A stretch of DNA of 64,000 bases from Halopenitus persicus (lineage in GTDB: Archaea > Halobacteriota > Halobacteria > Halobacteriales > Haloferacaceae). Shown piece by piece: positions 17,027-25,365 of the stretch. The notes beneath the pieces were generated by a model. That model was not told the DNA's origin and did not search any database. It saw nothing but the letters and a program-made list of their open reading frames with translations. A program made the translations under genes and the position numbers. The first letter of the stretch is position 1. Each line of letters starts with the position of its first letter. Location of the stretch: assembly GCF_002355635.1 (NCBI RefSeq), contig NZ_AP017558.1, positions 2,728,001 to 2,792,000 of the forward strand. Direction: 5' to 3'.

Positions 17027-18503
17027 TGTAGTCCTCCGTGGACGTCAGCAGGGTGTCCCCCGCCGGTTGGGTCGCGTTCAGCAACGTCACGTAGAGACGC
17101 CGGCTGTGTTCGTGGACGCCGGTCTCGATGGCGAGGTAGATGCCGACGAAGCCGACGGCGATGATCCCGTGGATCAGGGTCAACTCGGTCGTCGCGGTGC
17201 CGACCGCCAGGAGTCCCGAGACGCCCTCGTAGACCACGGCATAGATGACGATCGCCGGGAAGAAGACCATCGGGACTGCCCCGTAGCGGGCCGTGATCGG
17301 AAGCGAGGTGTGCTGGATCGCGCTCCGGGCCGCGTGGAGCGTGGTGAAGACCACGAAGACGGTCAACAGGAGGCCGCTGTCGACGCTTGTCCCCTTCCCC
17401 GTCAGCAGCATAAACACCACTCCGCCGGCGAGGCCAGTCAGCAGCGCCACGACGACGCCGACCACGCTCGTCGTGCGTCCCACCGTGTGCTCGGTGGTCT
17501 CGGTCGGTCCGGCGCGTTCGACCCGATCGCCCGAGCTGAGGAACTGGTAGGCCTTGTAGAAGCCGTGCAGGATGAGGTGGGTGATGGCGGCCCCGAAGAA
17601 GCCGAGGCCGACCTGCATGATCATGAAGCCCATCTGTCCGATCGTCGAACAGCCGAGCTTGCCCTTGACGTTCGTCTGGACCGACTTCAGGAGCTTCCCG
17701 CCGATGGCGCTGGCACCGCCGACGGCGACCACCGCGAGCATGAGCGTGGGATCGACCGTGATGACCGGGGCGAAGCGGGTCAGCAGAATGCCGCCCGCGT
17801 TGACGAATCCGGCGTGCATCAGCGCCGACGCCGGGGTGGGTGCGGTCATCGAGGAGAGCAGCCAGGTGTGAAACGGGATCAGGGCGGACTGGATCATCGC
17901 CGCGAGCACGAGCGCGACGGCGGCGACCAGCCACGCCGGGCCGCCGAGCGTGTCGGCGGCCGCGCCGATGCCGGAAACCGTCGTCGCGCCGGTCGCCCAC
18001 CACAGCGCCGTCAGCGCGACGCCGAGGAGCGCGCTGCTTGCGAGGAAGCGCGTGCGGGCGACCGTCGCGGCCGCCCGTGCCTGCTCCCAGCCGCTGATGG
18101 TCCCGATCAGGGCCGCCATCAGCAGCCCCATCGCGAGCCACAGGAGCCCGAACAGGGCGAGATGGTCGGCCGCGACCAACCCCATTACGGCCACGGTGAA
18201 GCCGGACGCGGTGAGGAAGAACTTCGTTTTGTGGGTGCTCCCGGCCAGATATCGACGCGAGTAGCTGTGGACGATGCCGCTGAAGAAGGTGACCACGGCC
18301 CACATCAACACGGTCAGTCCGTCGATGGCGATCACGCCGGGAATCCCCCAACCGCCACCGCCGTTGGCTCGGATGATGAGGGCGGCGATGCTCGCGACGA
18401 ACAGCGACCACACGAGCCACGTTACTACAACGGGGACGGACGACGATTCCGCCGTCGCGTCCGGGAGCGCTCCGACCGTCGACTTCGAACTGTTTCCTGA
18501 CAT
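17016..18503 (-). CDS. dabB: DabB, proton-conducting membrane subunit (NuoL/MrpA-like)
   Basis: A 495-residue membrane protein with about 13-14 helices, related to complex I subunit NuoL and Mrp antiporter subunits. Core motifs include PFHTWLLSSMTAPTPASALMH, KLGCSTIGQMGFMIMQ and HLILHGFYKAYQFLSSG, with the lysines and histidines used for ion movement. It is shorter than true NuoL, as expected for DabB. The pair with dabA identifies it. A TATA-like TTTAAT on the minus strand at about 18594-18599 lies some 90 bases upstream. Confidence 0.92.
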   Translation of the reverse strand: MSGNSSKSTVGALPDATAESSSVPVVVTWLVWSLFVASIAALIIRANGGGGWGIPGVIAIDGLTVLMWAVVTFFSGIVHSYSRRYLAGSTHKTKFFLTASGFTVAVMGLVAADHLALFGLLWLAMGLLMAALIGTISGWEQARAAATVARTRFLASSALLGVALTALWWATGATTVSGIGAAADTLGGPAWLVAAVALVLAAMIQSALIPFHTWLLSSMTAPTPASALMHAGFVNAGGILLTRFAPVITVDPTLMLAVVAVGGASAIGGKLLKSVQTNVKGKLGCSTIGQMGFMIMQVGLGFFGAAITHLILHGFYKAYQFLSSGDRVERAGPTETTEHTVGRTTSVVGVVVALLTGLAGGVVFMLLTGKGTSVDSGLLLTVFVVFTTLHAARSAIQHTSLPITARYGAVPMVFFPAIVIYAVVYEGVSGLLAVGTATTELTLIHGIIAVGFVGIYLAIETGVHEHSRRLYVTLLNATQPAGDTLLTSTEDYNEY

Positions 18504-18720
18504 CGTTCAATCCATCCTCCGACCCGTTCCGGCGGCCGAGCCGACCTCGGCGTCCGTTTTTGGTCGTCTCTACTCCGATAGAGAACGGACTGGCCATTAA
18601 ATCTGTTCATATTCACAGATAGTTCGAAAGTCCTGAATTATAGAACGTTATGGTTATCAGCTCGTATGGCGATCGTCTTTCGGCTCCGCGGAGGAACGGG
18701 ACGGTTCACGGGAGATCACC

Positions 18721-19200
18721 TCACGGATCGGCTTCCGTCTCGGGTTCGAACTTCCCGAAGGGCGTCGTCTCGTGGGTTCGCACGAGGACCTCGTCGGCAA
18801 CGGTGAGGCCCATATCCAGGAGTTTCTGCGCGACGGGCGTGATGTCGTCGTCCGACTCGCCAACGGCGGTGACGAGGAGGTTCTGTTCGCCGGTGACCAA
18901 CTCCTGGACCGATATGACGCCGTCGATTGCCAGGATTTCGGGGATGAGGTCGCCGCGCTCGGGTATCGACGCGGTGCAGTAGAGCAGCATTCGGAGCGGA
19001 TAGCCCGATCGCTGATAGTCGACGCTGGCGCTGTATCCTTTGATCACGCCGTCGGATTCGAGCCGCTGGATTCGTTTGCGGACGGTGCTGTCCGAGGTGT
19101 CGGTCCGTTCCGCGATGTCTCCGGACGACGTGTTTCGGGCGTCCTCCTGTAAGGCATACAGGATCGCCCTGTCCACGTCGTCGATCTCCCCGTCAGCCAT
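18721..19200 (-). CDS. Lrp/AsnC family transcriptional regulator
   Basis: 159 residues starting MADGEIDDVDRAILYALQ. N-terminal winged HTH (DIAERTDTSDSTVRKRIQRLESDGVIKGY) and a C-terminal RAM ligand-binding domain. The start is supported by a minus-strand ATAAAGTACC about 25 bases upstream. It lies upstream of dabBA on the same strand, 217 bases away, so it is the natural candidate regulator of carbon uptake; that link is inference. Confidence 0.9.
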   Translation of the reverse strand: MADGEIDDVDRAILYALQEDARNTSSGDIAERTDTSDSTVRKRIQRLESDGVIKGYSASVDYQRSGYPLRMLLYCTASIPERGDLIPEILAIDGVISVQELVTGEQNLLVTAVGESDDDITPVAQKLLDMGLTVADEVLVRTHETTPFGKFEPETEADP

Positions 19201-19271
19201 ACCAGTGTGTCCGCGACAAAGGTACTTTATTCGTGCGTTGCTCGGCCCTTTTATAAAGAACGAGGTGAATA

Positions 19272-19291
19272 CCCGCGCCTTTAGGCGCGGG
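19272..19291. mobile_element. Solitary IS200/IS605-like terminal hairpin
   Basis: CCCGCGCC-TTTA-GGCGCGGG, an 8-bp perfect stem, flanked by GAATA and GATGTCAA. The same pattern in imperfect form closes the element at 27541-28042. No transposase is attached, so it is probably a leftover end. A transcription terminator for the JAMM gene (ending at 19295 on the same strand) is an alternative. Confidence 0.45.
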
Positions 19292-19294
19292 ATG

Positions 19295-19717
19295 TCAATG
19301 CTGATCCGCGACGGCGACCGTCTCCTGCTCGAACGCATCATCCGCGTCCCGCCACCGCCACGACCCGACGAACGGGTAGCCGTCGAGCGCACAGATCACG
19401 TACGAGTGATCGGGCCACGTCGCACGCTCGGCGTCGGTCTCGCTGGGCACGGTCGGCCCGGTCGGGTGGGAGTGGTAGAACCCGACGAGGTCCAGCCCGT
19501 CCGCCTCGATCGCCTCCATGACCTCGAACTGCGTTTCGGGATCGATACGGTACCGGCTCCGCGGCGTCTCCGCCGCGTTCTCCGTCCCGTAGACGTCCGT
19601 CACGACGCTGTGCTCTGCGCCGTGAGTCCCTGCCAGCACGCCGCACACCTCTCGGTCCCCGCCCTCGTCCGCGTGGTGGACGACTTCGTCGTACGTCCCG
19701 CGGGTGAACTCGATCAC
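19295..19717 (-). CDS. JAMM/MPN+ metalloprotease, desampylase-like
   Basis: A zinc isopeptidase fold of 140 residues with a complete JAMM signature: E23, then H82-S-H84-P-x-G-P-x-x-P-S-x-x-D95. In haloarchaea a protein of this type (HvJAMM1) removes the ubiquitin-like SAMP from proteins and from sulfur-carrier adducts; similar length and motif make this a likely counterpart. A role in cysteine or molybdopterin sulfur transfer would also fit. It stands alone between an IS-like hairpin and the iron transporter genes. Confidence 0.85.
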   Translation of the reverse strand: MIEFTRGTYDEVVHHADEGGDREVCGVLAGTHGAEHSVVTDVYGTENAAETPRSRYRIDPETQFEVMEAIEADGLDLVGFYHSHPTGPTVPSETDAERATWPDHSYVICALDGYPFVGSWRWRDADDAFEQETVAVADQH

Positions 19718-19770
19718 GAACTGCGGTAGTGAGCGCGTCGTGTTAACGGTTGGTGGTCAAGGCGGACCGA

Positions 19771-21003
19771 TCACTCGGCGGTGCCGTTGACGATGTCCGC
19801 AACGCGCTGCCGGTCGAACAGCTCCTCGTCGACCCCGTAGGTCTGGCTGGCCGCCCGCTCGGTCACCACGAGGTTCGTTATCGGGCCCTGGTAGAGCGGT
19901 CCGCCGCGATGGACCGCCCCGTTCTCGACGGCGGTGAGGCTGCTCGCGACGGGATGGTCCTCCATAAACGCGACCACCGTGTCCTGAAACTCCGCCGCGG
20001 TCTTGTCTTCGTTGCCCCGAAGCAACAGCATATCGGGGTCGACGTCGAGCAGCGTCTCGTAGTCGATCCGGCTCCGGTCGCTGTGGAAGTCCCGGACGTC
20101 CGTCGTCGCGAACGCGTCCTCGACGCCGAGGTCGCGCCACTGTTTGAAGCTCGTCCCCTCGTCGATGAGGTACGGCGAGAACGCGGTGGGCTCGTCGATC
20201 GGCTGGGGCCACATGATGGCGACCGACGGTCGGTCGTCGGCCGGCGGGACGATCTCCGCCACGCGCTCCTGAAACTCCTCGTGAAGCGTCTCGAAGGCCT
20301 CATATCGCTCCCGGCGCTGGAACACCGCGGCGAGCTTCTCGAACGCCTCGTACAGCGAGAGGTAGTCGTAATCGTGCCACCCGTAGCCGCGGGAGAAGAT
20401 GCTGTTTCCGAAGAACGGCGTCCCCGTGGACGTGATCCGATCGATGTCCTCCTGGCTCCAGTTTTTCGTCCGTCCGACCAGGAAGTTCGGATCCATCACG
20501 AACATGTCGACGTCCTCGCTCAGCGCGAGGAACTCCTCGACGGACAGTTCGCTTTCCCACAGCGACGTCATATCGCTGGCGTCAACGCTCACGCCCGGGA
20601 TCTCGTCGTAGTAGTGCGTGTGGTATCGCGACGCGAGGTAGACCGCTTCCGGTGGCGCCTGCCCGAGCGCGATCCCCATATCCGCCCAGCTGCCGTTGTT
20701 GGCGGCCCACGTCTCGGGAACCGCCGCGAACTCGACCTCGCCGACCGGGGGCATCGACACCGTGTACGGTTCTCCCTCCGGAGCGTCGGTTCGGGCGTCA
20801 GTCTCGGTTCGGGCGTCAGTCTCGGTTCGGGCGTCGGTCGCCGTCGCGTCCGCTCCGCCGTCGTCCGTTTCGCCTCCCGTCGGTCCCGACTCGGCATCAC
20901 CGAGGCAGCCGGCAAACAATCCGCTCCCGGCGATCGCCCCGCCGTACTTCAGGACGTCCCTGCGCGTCGATTCCGTGTTGGACGCGGCATCATTCCGTTC
21001 CAT
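19771..21003 (-). CDS. ABC transporter substrate-binding protein for iron-siderophore or related chelate
   Basis: A lipoprotein of about 410 residues. From the chosen start the signal has the twin Arg RR followed by DVLKYGGAIAGSG and a lipobox FAGC. An acidic Thr/Asp linker follows with three copies of a TETDAR-type repeat, then a periplasmic-binding domain of the FecB/FhuD class (EFLALSEDVDMFVMDPNF, PVASSLTAVENGAVHRGG). I start at 21003 because a TATA box and operator-like palindrome lie directly upstream and would lie inside a longer protein. It is separate from, but on the same strand as, its permease and ATPase. Confidence 0.88.
   Translation of the reverse strand: MERNDAASNTESTRRDVLKYGGAIAGSGLFAGCLGDAESGPTGGETDDGGADATATDARTETDARTETDARTDAPEGEPYTVSMPPVGEVEFAAVPETWAANNGSWADMGIALGQAPPEAVYLASRYHTHYYDEIPGVSVDASDMTSLWESELSVEEFLALSEDVDMFVMDPNFLVGRTKNWSQEDIDRITSTGTPFFGNSIFSRGYGWHDYDYLSLYEAFEKLAAVFQRRERYEAFETLHEEFQERVAEIVPPADDRPSVAIMWPQPIDEPTAFSPYLIDEGTSFKQWRDLGVEDAFATTDVRDFHSDRSRIDYETLLDVDPDMLLLRGNEDKTAAEFQDTVVAFMEDHPVASSLTAVENGAVHRGGPLYQGPITNLVVTERAASQTYGVDEELFDRQRVADIVNGTAE
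20787..20835. repeat. 18-bp tandem repeat in the SBP linker
   Basis: Two perfect 18-bp copies (20787-20804, 20805-20822) and a partial third. In frame it encodes the repeated TETDAR linker after the lipobox. Confidence 0.85.
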
Positions 21004-21004
21004 A

Positions 21005-21031
21005 TTTTTAGGCCAACCTAAAAACTTATAA
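21005..21031 (-). promoter_or_regulatory. DtxR-type operator and TATA box of the substrate-binding protein gene
   Basis: TTTTTAGGccaaCCTAAAAA is a perfect 8-bp inverted repeat (21005-21024) adjoining TTATAA (21026-21031). On the minus strand the order is TATA, palindrome, start codon at 21003. A repressor bound here would block transcription start. TTAGG-N4-CCTAA resembles the boxes of haloarchaeal DtxR/IdeR-type iron regulators. Confidence 0.75.
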
Positions 21032-21106
21032 CCATTACTGTTCGCGGCGACTCCCCGTCGAGCGGACACTCGATGATGTGTTCGCACGTCCCGAACCGAC
21101 GCATCG

Positions 21107-22144
21107 TCACGGCGAGTCGTCGTGCAATGGCCCCTCCATCGTCACCGTCGGTCCGTTCCTCCCTGCTTCGACCGTCGCCTCGATCCGAAACACGTCCGCG
21201 AGCAGCGCCTCGGTCACGACCTCCGAGGGGGAGCCGCGCGCCTGTATCGCACCGTCCCGGAGGGCGATCACGTGGTCGGCGTATCTGGCGGCCTGTTCGA
21301 TGTCGTGTAGCACGAGCACGACGGTCACGTCGCTTTCGTCGTGGAGCGTTTCGACGATTTCCATCACCTCCAGCTGGTGATGCGGGTCGAGAAACGTCGT
21401 CGGCTCGTCCAAAAGCAGGATGTCCGTCTCCTGTGCAAGAACCATCGCGATCCACGCCAGCTGCCGTTGTCCGCCGCTCAAACTCCCGAGATCCCGCGTC
21501 CGCAGGTGAGCGATGCCCGCCAACTCCATCGCACGGTTCACGGCAGCCTGGTCCTCCTTCGTGACCGTCTCGAAGAACCCGCGGTGTGGATACCGACCGT
21601 GATAGACGAGGTCCTCGACGGTCATCCCGTTCGGCGACGTGCTCTCCTGTGAGAGCAGTCCCAGGTTCCTCGCCAGTTCCTTGGGTTCGAGGGAGTGGAC
21701 GTCGCTTCCGTCGACGAGCACCGACCCGGCGTCCACGTCGAGCTGGTTCGCGAGCGTCTTCAGGAGCGTGCTCTTGCCCGAGCCGTTCGGTCCGATGAGC
21801 GCCGTCACCGATCCCGGCTCGATCTCGACCGTTTCGCCCTCGATGACCGGCGACGCCGTGTCGGGATAGCCGACGACGAGATCCTCCCCGACGAGTTCGC
21901 CCCCCGCGTTCCCGCGGCCGTCGCTCTTTCGTCCGTCGGTCGTGACGTCGCTCGACGCTCCCCCGTTCCGGCGGCCGGGATCGACGGACGTCGACCGGCT
22001 CGTGCGCACCGATTCCGGGATCACCGTTCGCACCGCTTCCGGGATCACCATTCGCACCGCTTCCGGGATCACCGTTCGCACCGCTTCAGGCACCAGGGCT
22101 CGTACCGCTTCCGCGACCGACGTCGGTAACGTGTGTCCCGCCAT
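21107..22144 (-). CDS. ABC transporter ATP-binding protein (iron-siderophore type)
   Basis: 345 residues. Walker A GPNGSGKST (118-126), signature LSGGQRQLAW, Walker B DILLLDEPTT and the H-loop VLHDI are all present; FepC/FecE class. The first 50 residues are unusual: about four copies of an eight-residue VIPEAVRT unit encoded by 24-bp DNA repeats, plus a polar linker. Its start overlaps the permease stop by one base, so the two are coupled. Confidence 0.9.
   Translation of the reverse strand: MAGHTLPTSVAEAVRALVPEAVRTVIPEAVRMVIPEAVRTVIPESVRTSRSTSVDPGRRNGGASSDVTTDGRKSDGRGNAGGELVGEDLVVGYPDTASPVIEGETVEIEPGSVTALIGPNGSGKSTLLKTLANQLDVDAGSVLVDGSDVHSLEPKELARNLGLLSQESTSPNGMTVEDLVYHGRYPHRGFFETVTKEDQAAVNRAMELAGIAHLRTRDLGSLSGGQRQLAWIAMVLAQETDILLLDEPTTFLDPHHQLEVMEIVETLHDESDVTVVLVLHDIEQAARYADHVIALRDGAIQARGSPSEVVTEALLADVFRIEATVEAGRNGPTVTMEGPLHDDSP
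22013..22108. repeat. 24-bp tandem repeat at the ATPase N-terminus
   Basis: Copies at 22013-22036, 22037-22060 and 22061-22084 are near-identical and a fourth (22085-22108) is diverged. In frame each gives VIPEAVRT, an amphipathic-looking helix unit. Confidence 0.85.
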
Positions 22145-23328
22145 TAGATCTCACCCAGGTCCCGCTTCTTGCGCATCAGGTACAGAAAGTACGGTCCGCC
22201 GACGAGGCCGGTCACGATCCCGACCGGCATCTGTCCGCCGTTCGACCCCGTGATCGCCAGCAGGCCGAGGCGTGCGCCGACGTCCGCGCCGACCATGAGC
22301 GCCGGTCCGACGAACAGACATCCCACGACGAGCTGCCGGTAGTTGCTGCCGACGACGGTCCGCACCAGATGCGGAACGATGAGCCCGACGAAGCTGACGA
22401 TGCCCGCGACCGCGATGCTCGCGGCCGCCGCGAGCACGGCTATCCCGGACAGCGCGAACCGGACTCGTTCGACGGAGACGCCGAGCGACTTTGCCGTTTG
22501 CTCGCCCAGCAACAGGACGTTCATCTGGCGTGCGCTGAGGACCGCCAGCAGCATCGAGATGATCGTCCACGGGAGCACCATCCGAACCTGCTCCCAACCG
22601 ACGCCGGTGAGCGACCCCGTCGTCCACTGGATCGCGGTCTGGACGACGCCGAGATCGTCGGCGAAGAAGAACAGCGCCGTCTGGAGCGACTGGAACACCG
22701 TCGAGACGATGACGCCCGCGAGGACGAGCCGGACCGGACTCGTGCCGTTCTGCCAGGCGATCGCGTACACGATCAGAAACGCCACCGCACCCCCGAGGGC
22801 CGCAACGAGCGGCAGGAACGTGGCCAGGCCGCTGAACACGACCAGCGACAGCAGTATCAACAGTCCGGCGCCGGAGGAGACGCCGAGGATGTACGGGCTC
22901 GCGAGCTCGTTCCGTGTGACAGCCTGGAATATCGCGCCGGAGACCGCGAGGTTCATCCCGACGAACACGGCGACGAGGACCCGCGGGAGGCGGATGTTCC
23001 AGACGATGAGCGTCTCCGTCACCAGTTCCGGGAGCTCCGCACCCTGAAACCCGGTGATCGTCCGCATCAGTTCCTCACCGAGGAAGAACTGGAGCATCCA
23101 GCGCGCGTCCAACAGCACGTCGGGATCGATCACCGACTGCCACGCTCGGCCGATCGACATCGGATAGGATCCGAAACTCACCTGGACCAACCCGGCGAGA
23201 ACGACGACGCCGGCGCTGGCGAGACACAGCGTGACCAACGACGGGTCGCGAAGCCACGCGAGCCGACCCTCCTCGGCACGCCGTGACCCGTATTCGACGC
23301 TCGATGGGACCGGATCGTCCCCGCTCAT
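22144..23328 (-). CDS. ABC transporter permease, FecCD family
   Basis: About 394 residues from the chosen Met (MSGDDPVPSS), with roughly ten membrane helices. Family blocks: NIRLPRVLVAVFVGMNLAVSG, ASPYILGVSSGAGL, LGVSVERVRF and GIVSFVGLIVPHLVRTVVG. A longer frame from a GTG at 23481 would place the operator-like box inside the coding region and adds a basic, unlikely N-terminus, so the later start is preferred. It forms a two-gene unit with the ATPase. Confidence 0.88.
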   Translation of the reverse strand: MSGDDPVPSSVEYGSRRAEEGRLAWLRDPSLVTLCLASAGVVVLAGLVQVSFGSYPMSIGRAWQSVIDPDVLLDARWMLQFFLGEELMRTITGFQGAELPELVTETLIVWNIRLPRVLVAVFVGMNLAVSGAIFQAVTRNELASPYILGVSSGAGLLILLSLVVFSGLATFLPLVAALGGAVAFLIVYAIAWQNGTSPVRLVLAGVIVSTVFQSLQTALFFFADDLGVVQTAIQWTTGSLTGVGWEQVRMVLPWTIISMLLAVLSARQMNVLLLGEQTAKSLGVSVERVRFALSGIAVLAAAASIAVAGIVSFVGLIVPHLVRTVVGSNYRQLVVGCLFVGPALMVGADVGARLGLLAITGSNGGQMPVGIVTGLVGGPYFLYLMRKKRDLGEI

Positions 23329-23461
23329 AGCTTCACCGTGGCGACCGCACCGCTGTCGAGGGACGCACGAACGTGGACCGCTCCGTCCCGAAACCCGCCG
23401 CCCCACGATGTCGCCCGTCGTGGCGGTGCTTCGACCGTCGGTGGAGCCGTCTTCATATGGA

Positions 23462-23475
23462 TTAGGGAAGCCTAA
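23462..23475 (-). promoter_or_regulatory. DtxR-type operator upstream of the permease-ATPase genes
   Basis: TTAGG-GAAG-CCTAA, 5-bp arms and 4-base spacer, the same geometry as the palindromes at 21005 and 25228. It lies about 135 bases before the chosen permease start. Confidence 0.65.
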
Positions 23476-23559
23476 ATGCACATAGTCATTTCGAATCGGA
23501 AAGATCGATCGCCGGACGGACGCGCCGTCGAGCGCCGGCAGTGACGAGTACCGTCGTGA

Positions 23560-24735
23560 TCAGAACGGGGCCTCGGAGCCACCGCTTGCGGGCTTTCCGT
23601 CGTCAGCCACTACGTCATCGGTCGCTGCGCCATCGGTCGCTGCGCCATCGGTCGCCGCATCCGTGGCGTTCGACTTGCCGATGAGCACCCTGAATTCACC
23701 CGGATCCTTCAGCCGGTATTCCCATCGGAACGCTGGCCCTGCCTCGGCCGTGAACTGGTGATACAGGGGTTTGGGGTCGTGGTCGTTGACGAGGACGAAC
23801 CCCGTTCCCGACTCCAGGTCCGCGTACGTCTCGAAGATCCGCTCGTGGCGTTGGGCCGGCGGAAGATCGCGAACGTCCAGCTCCTCGATCACCTCGATCC
23901 CGTCCTCCTTCCTCGTCGGGTCGCTTCCCTCGTCGCGATCGTTCCCCTCGCCGCGAGTGCCTTCGCCGCAAGTGCCCTCACCGCGAGTGCCCTCACCGCG
24001 ATCGTCACCCTCGTCGGACCGGACGTCCTTCGTCACGCGGACGCGACAGCGACCCGGTTCGTCCTCGACGACCTCCCAGACGAACGAGTCGCCGTATCGC
24101 TGGCGGAACTCACCGCGGAGCGGCCGCGGTTCGTGCGGGGCGATCAGCTCGATCGTCCCGCCTTCGGGGATCATCCCATAGCGGTGGTGGATCGTCGGAT
24201 GCCGCTCCGCTTTGGGGATCTCGCGGACGTCGTATCGCGTGACGACGCCAGTGTCGTCGGCATTCGACTCGCCCGTTTTGACGATCTCGACGCGCCAGCC
24301 GTCGGTGCCGCGAGTCCGGTACTCCCAGTCGACCACGTCGCCGTGCATCGACGTGAGTTCGTGATACAGGGGTTTGGGGTCGTGGTCGTTGACGAGGACG
24401 AATCCCTCGCCGCCCCCGAGTTCGTCGAAAGCGGCGAGGAGCACCTGGTGGCGGCGCTGCGGTTTCAGATCGCGAACGTCGATCGCGCCCAGCGCCCCGT
24501 CGTCAAGCGGATCGCCCTTGGTCACCGTGAGCCTCCGCGGTTCCGCGTCCGGATCCGCGTACGTCCACGCCAGGTTCCGCCCGCGTTCGATCTGATAGCG
24601 AACCAGATGGACGTCGACGTCGGCGGCGGCGGTCACGTCGACCGTCTCTCCGACGTCCGCCTCGGTCAGTGCGTCGAAGAGTCCCCGTCGGCGTTCCTCC
24701 GTCGGTCGGTCCCGCAGATCGAGTTCCGGTCCCAT
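23560..24735 (-). CDS. Protein with three or four tandem DUF2249 domains
   Basis: About 391 residues (a Met at 24744 is an equal alternative). Three clear DUF2249 repeats contain DVRDLKPQRRHQVLLAAFDEL, FVLVNDHDPKPLYH and WEYR-type ends, and the N-terminal LDLRDRPTEERRRGLFDAL looks like a fourth, diverged copy. The middle copy has lost the NDHDP motif (APHEPRPL). Between copies lies a Gly/Glu-rich linker encoded by 15-bp repeats. DUF2249 proteins are often found near hemerythrin, NO-handling or respiratory genes. It follows a small membrane protein whose promoter has an iron-type operator, so iron or redox control is likely. Confidence 0.8.
   Translation of the reverse strand: MGPELDLRDRPTEERRRGLFDALTEADVGETVDVTAAADVDVHLVRYQIERGRNLAWTYADPDAEPRRLTVTKGDPLDDGALGAIDVRDLKPQRRHQVLLAAFDELGGGEGFVLVNDHDPKPLYHELTSMHGDVVDWEYRTRGTDGWRVEIVKTGESNADDTGVVTRYDVREIPKAERHPTIHHRYGMIPEGGTIELIAPHEPRPLRGEFRQRYGDSFVWEVVEDEPGRCRVRVTKDVRSDEGDDRGEGTRGEGTCGEGTRGEGNDRDEGSDPTRKEDGIEVIEELDVRDLPPAQRHERIFETYADLESGTGFVLVNDHDPKPLYHQFTAEAGPAFRWEYRLKDPGEFRVLIGKSNATDAATDGAATDGAATDDVVADDGKPASGGSEAPF
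23616..23660. repeat. 15-bp tandem repeat near the C-terminus of the DUF2249 protein
   Basis: Two perfect copies (23616-23630, 23631-23645) and a partial third. It encodes repeated ATDGA in the C-terminal tail. Confidence 0.8.
23951..23995. repeat. 15-bp tandem repeat in the DUF2249 linker
   Basis: Three near-identical 15-bp copies encode the repeated GEGTR/GEGTC linker between the second and third recognisable domains. Confidence 0.8.
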
Positions 24736-24889
24736 TGCTACCACCCCGTTTCCGGACCGGGCGTATCACCCTGTCGGCGAATCGATTCGGCGTCTGGCCG
24801 GCGGGAACCGTTCGGCACCGCAGCGATCCAGGGGCGTCGACGTTGCGGTAACCGCCTTGGACTGCCGCAAGCTCGGGTGACGACCGCGG

Positions 24890-25144
24890 TCACGCGGATC
24901 CGCCCGTTCGACAGACGTCACATCCGATCGACCAGATCGCGATGAGCGCGATCGCCGCCGGGACATGTGCCAGCACCAGCAGCGGAAGGACCAGCTGACC
25001 GAGATCAAGCGCGCTCCCGAGCGCACGCACCCCGGTCCCGAACAGGGGAAGCGACAGCAACGCCGTGACGGTTATCGCTCCCCGAACCGGAAGGGTTCGA
25101 TCGTCGATCAGCTGATGGAGATGCTGCACGTGGTTCCGGATCAT
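24890..25144 (-). CDS. Small membrane protein (84 residues), probably metal-regulated
   Basis: Two hydrophobic segments (about 22-45 and 50-75) separated by an ALDLG turn, an N-terminal His-rich HVQHLHQLIDD, and a C-terminal CDVCRTGG with a CxxC. I do not recognise the family. An operator-like palindrome lies 84-100 bases upstream, and the DUF2249 gene follows on the same strand, so the two may be one metal-controlled unit. CxxC plus His could bind metal or heme; this is inference. Confidence 0.6.
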   Translation of the reverse strand: MIRNHVQHLHQLIDDRTLPVRGAITVTALLSLPLFGTGVRALGSALDLGQLVLPLLVLAHVPAAIALIAIWSIGCDVCRTGGSA

Positions 25145-25227
25145 CGTCCGTCTCCCCTTCGCTTCGGTGTGGTCCGGGTTCGATTCGGTGTGGTCCGCTC
25201 CGTCGCCGATCCGATCTCGAGCCCTGT

Positions 25228-25243
25228 TTTAGGCCTGCCTAAA
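25228..25243 (-). promoter_or_regulatory. DtxR-type operator upstream of the 84-residue membrane protein
   Basis: TTTAGG-CCTG-CCTAAA, 6-bp perfect arms with 4-base spacer. Confidence 0.7.
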
Positions 25244-25365
25244 CACATACACGAGGGGATGTCGAGAGGATCCCAATGAACGTTATGGCGAATATGTTCT
25301 TTGCGACCGGGTCGCTACGCGATTCGGGTCACCGAAAGCCAGGAATCGCGCGCGGCACGGGGACG

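Noticed and set aside
23329-23481. A GTG start at 23481 for the permease
   Set aside because: It would put the operator-like box inside the gene and adds a basic tail unlike the family.
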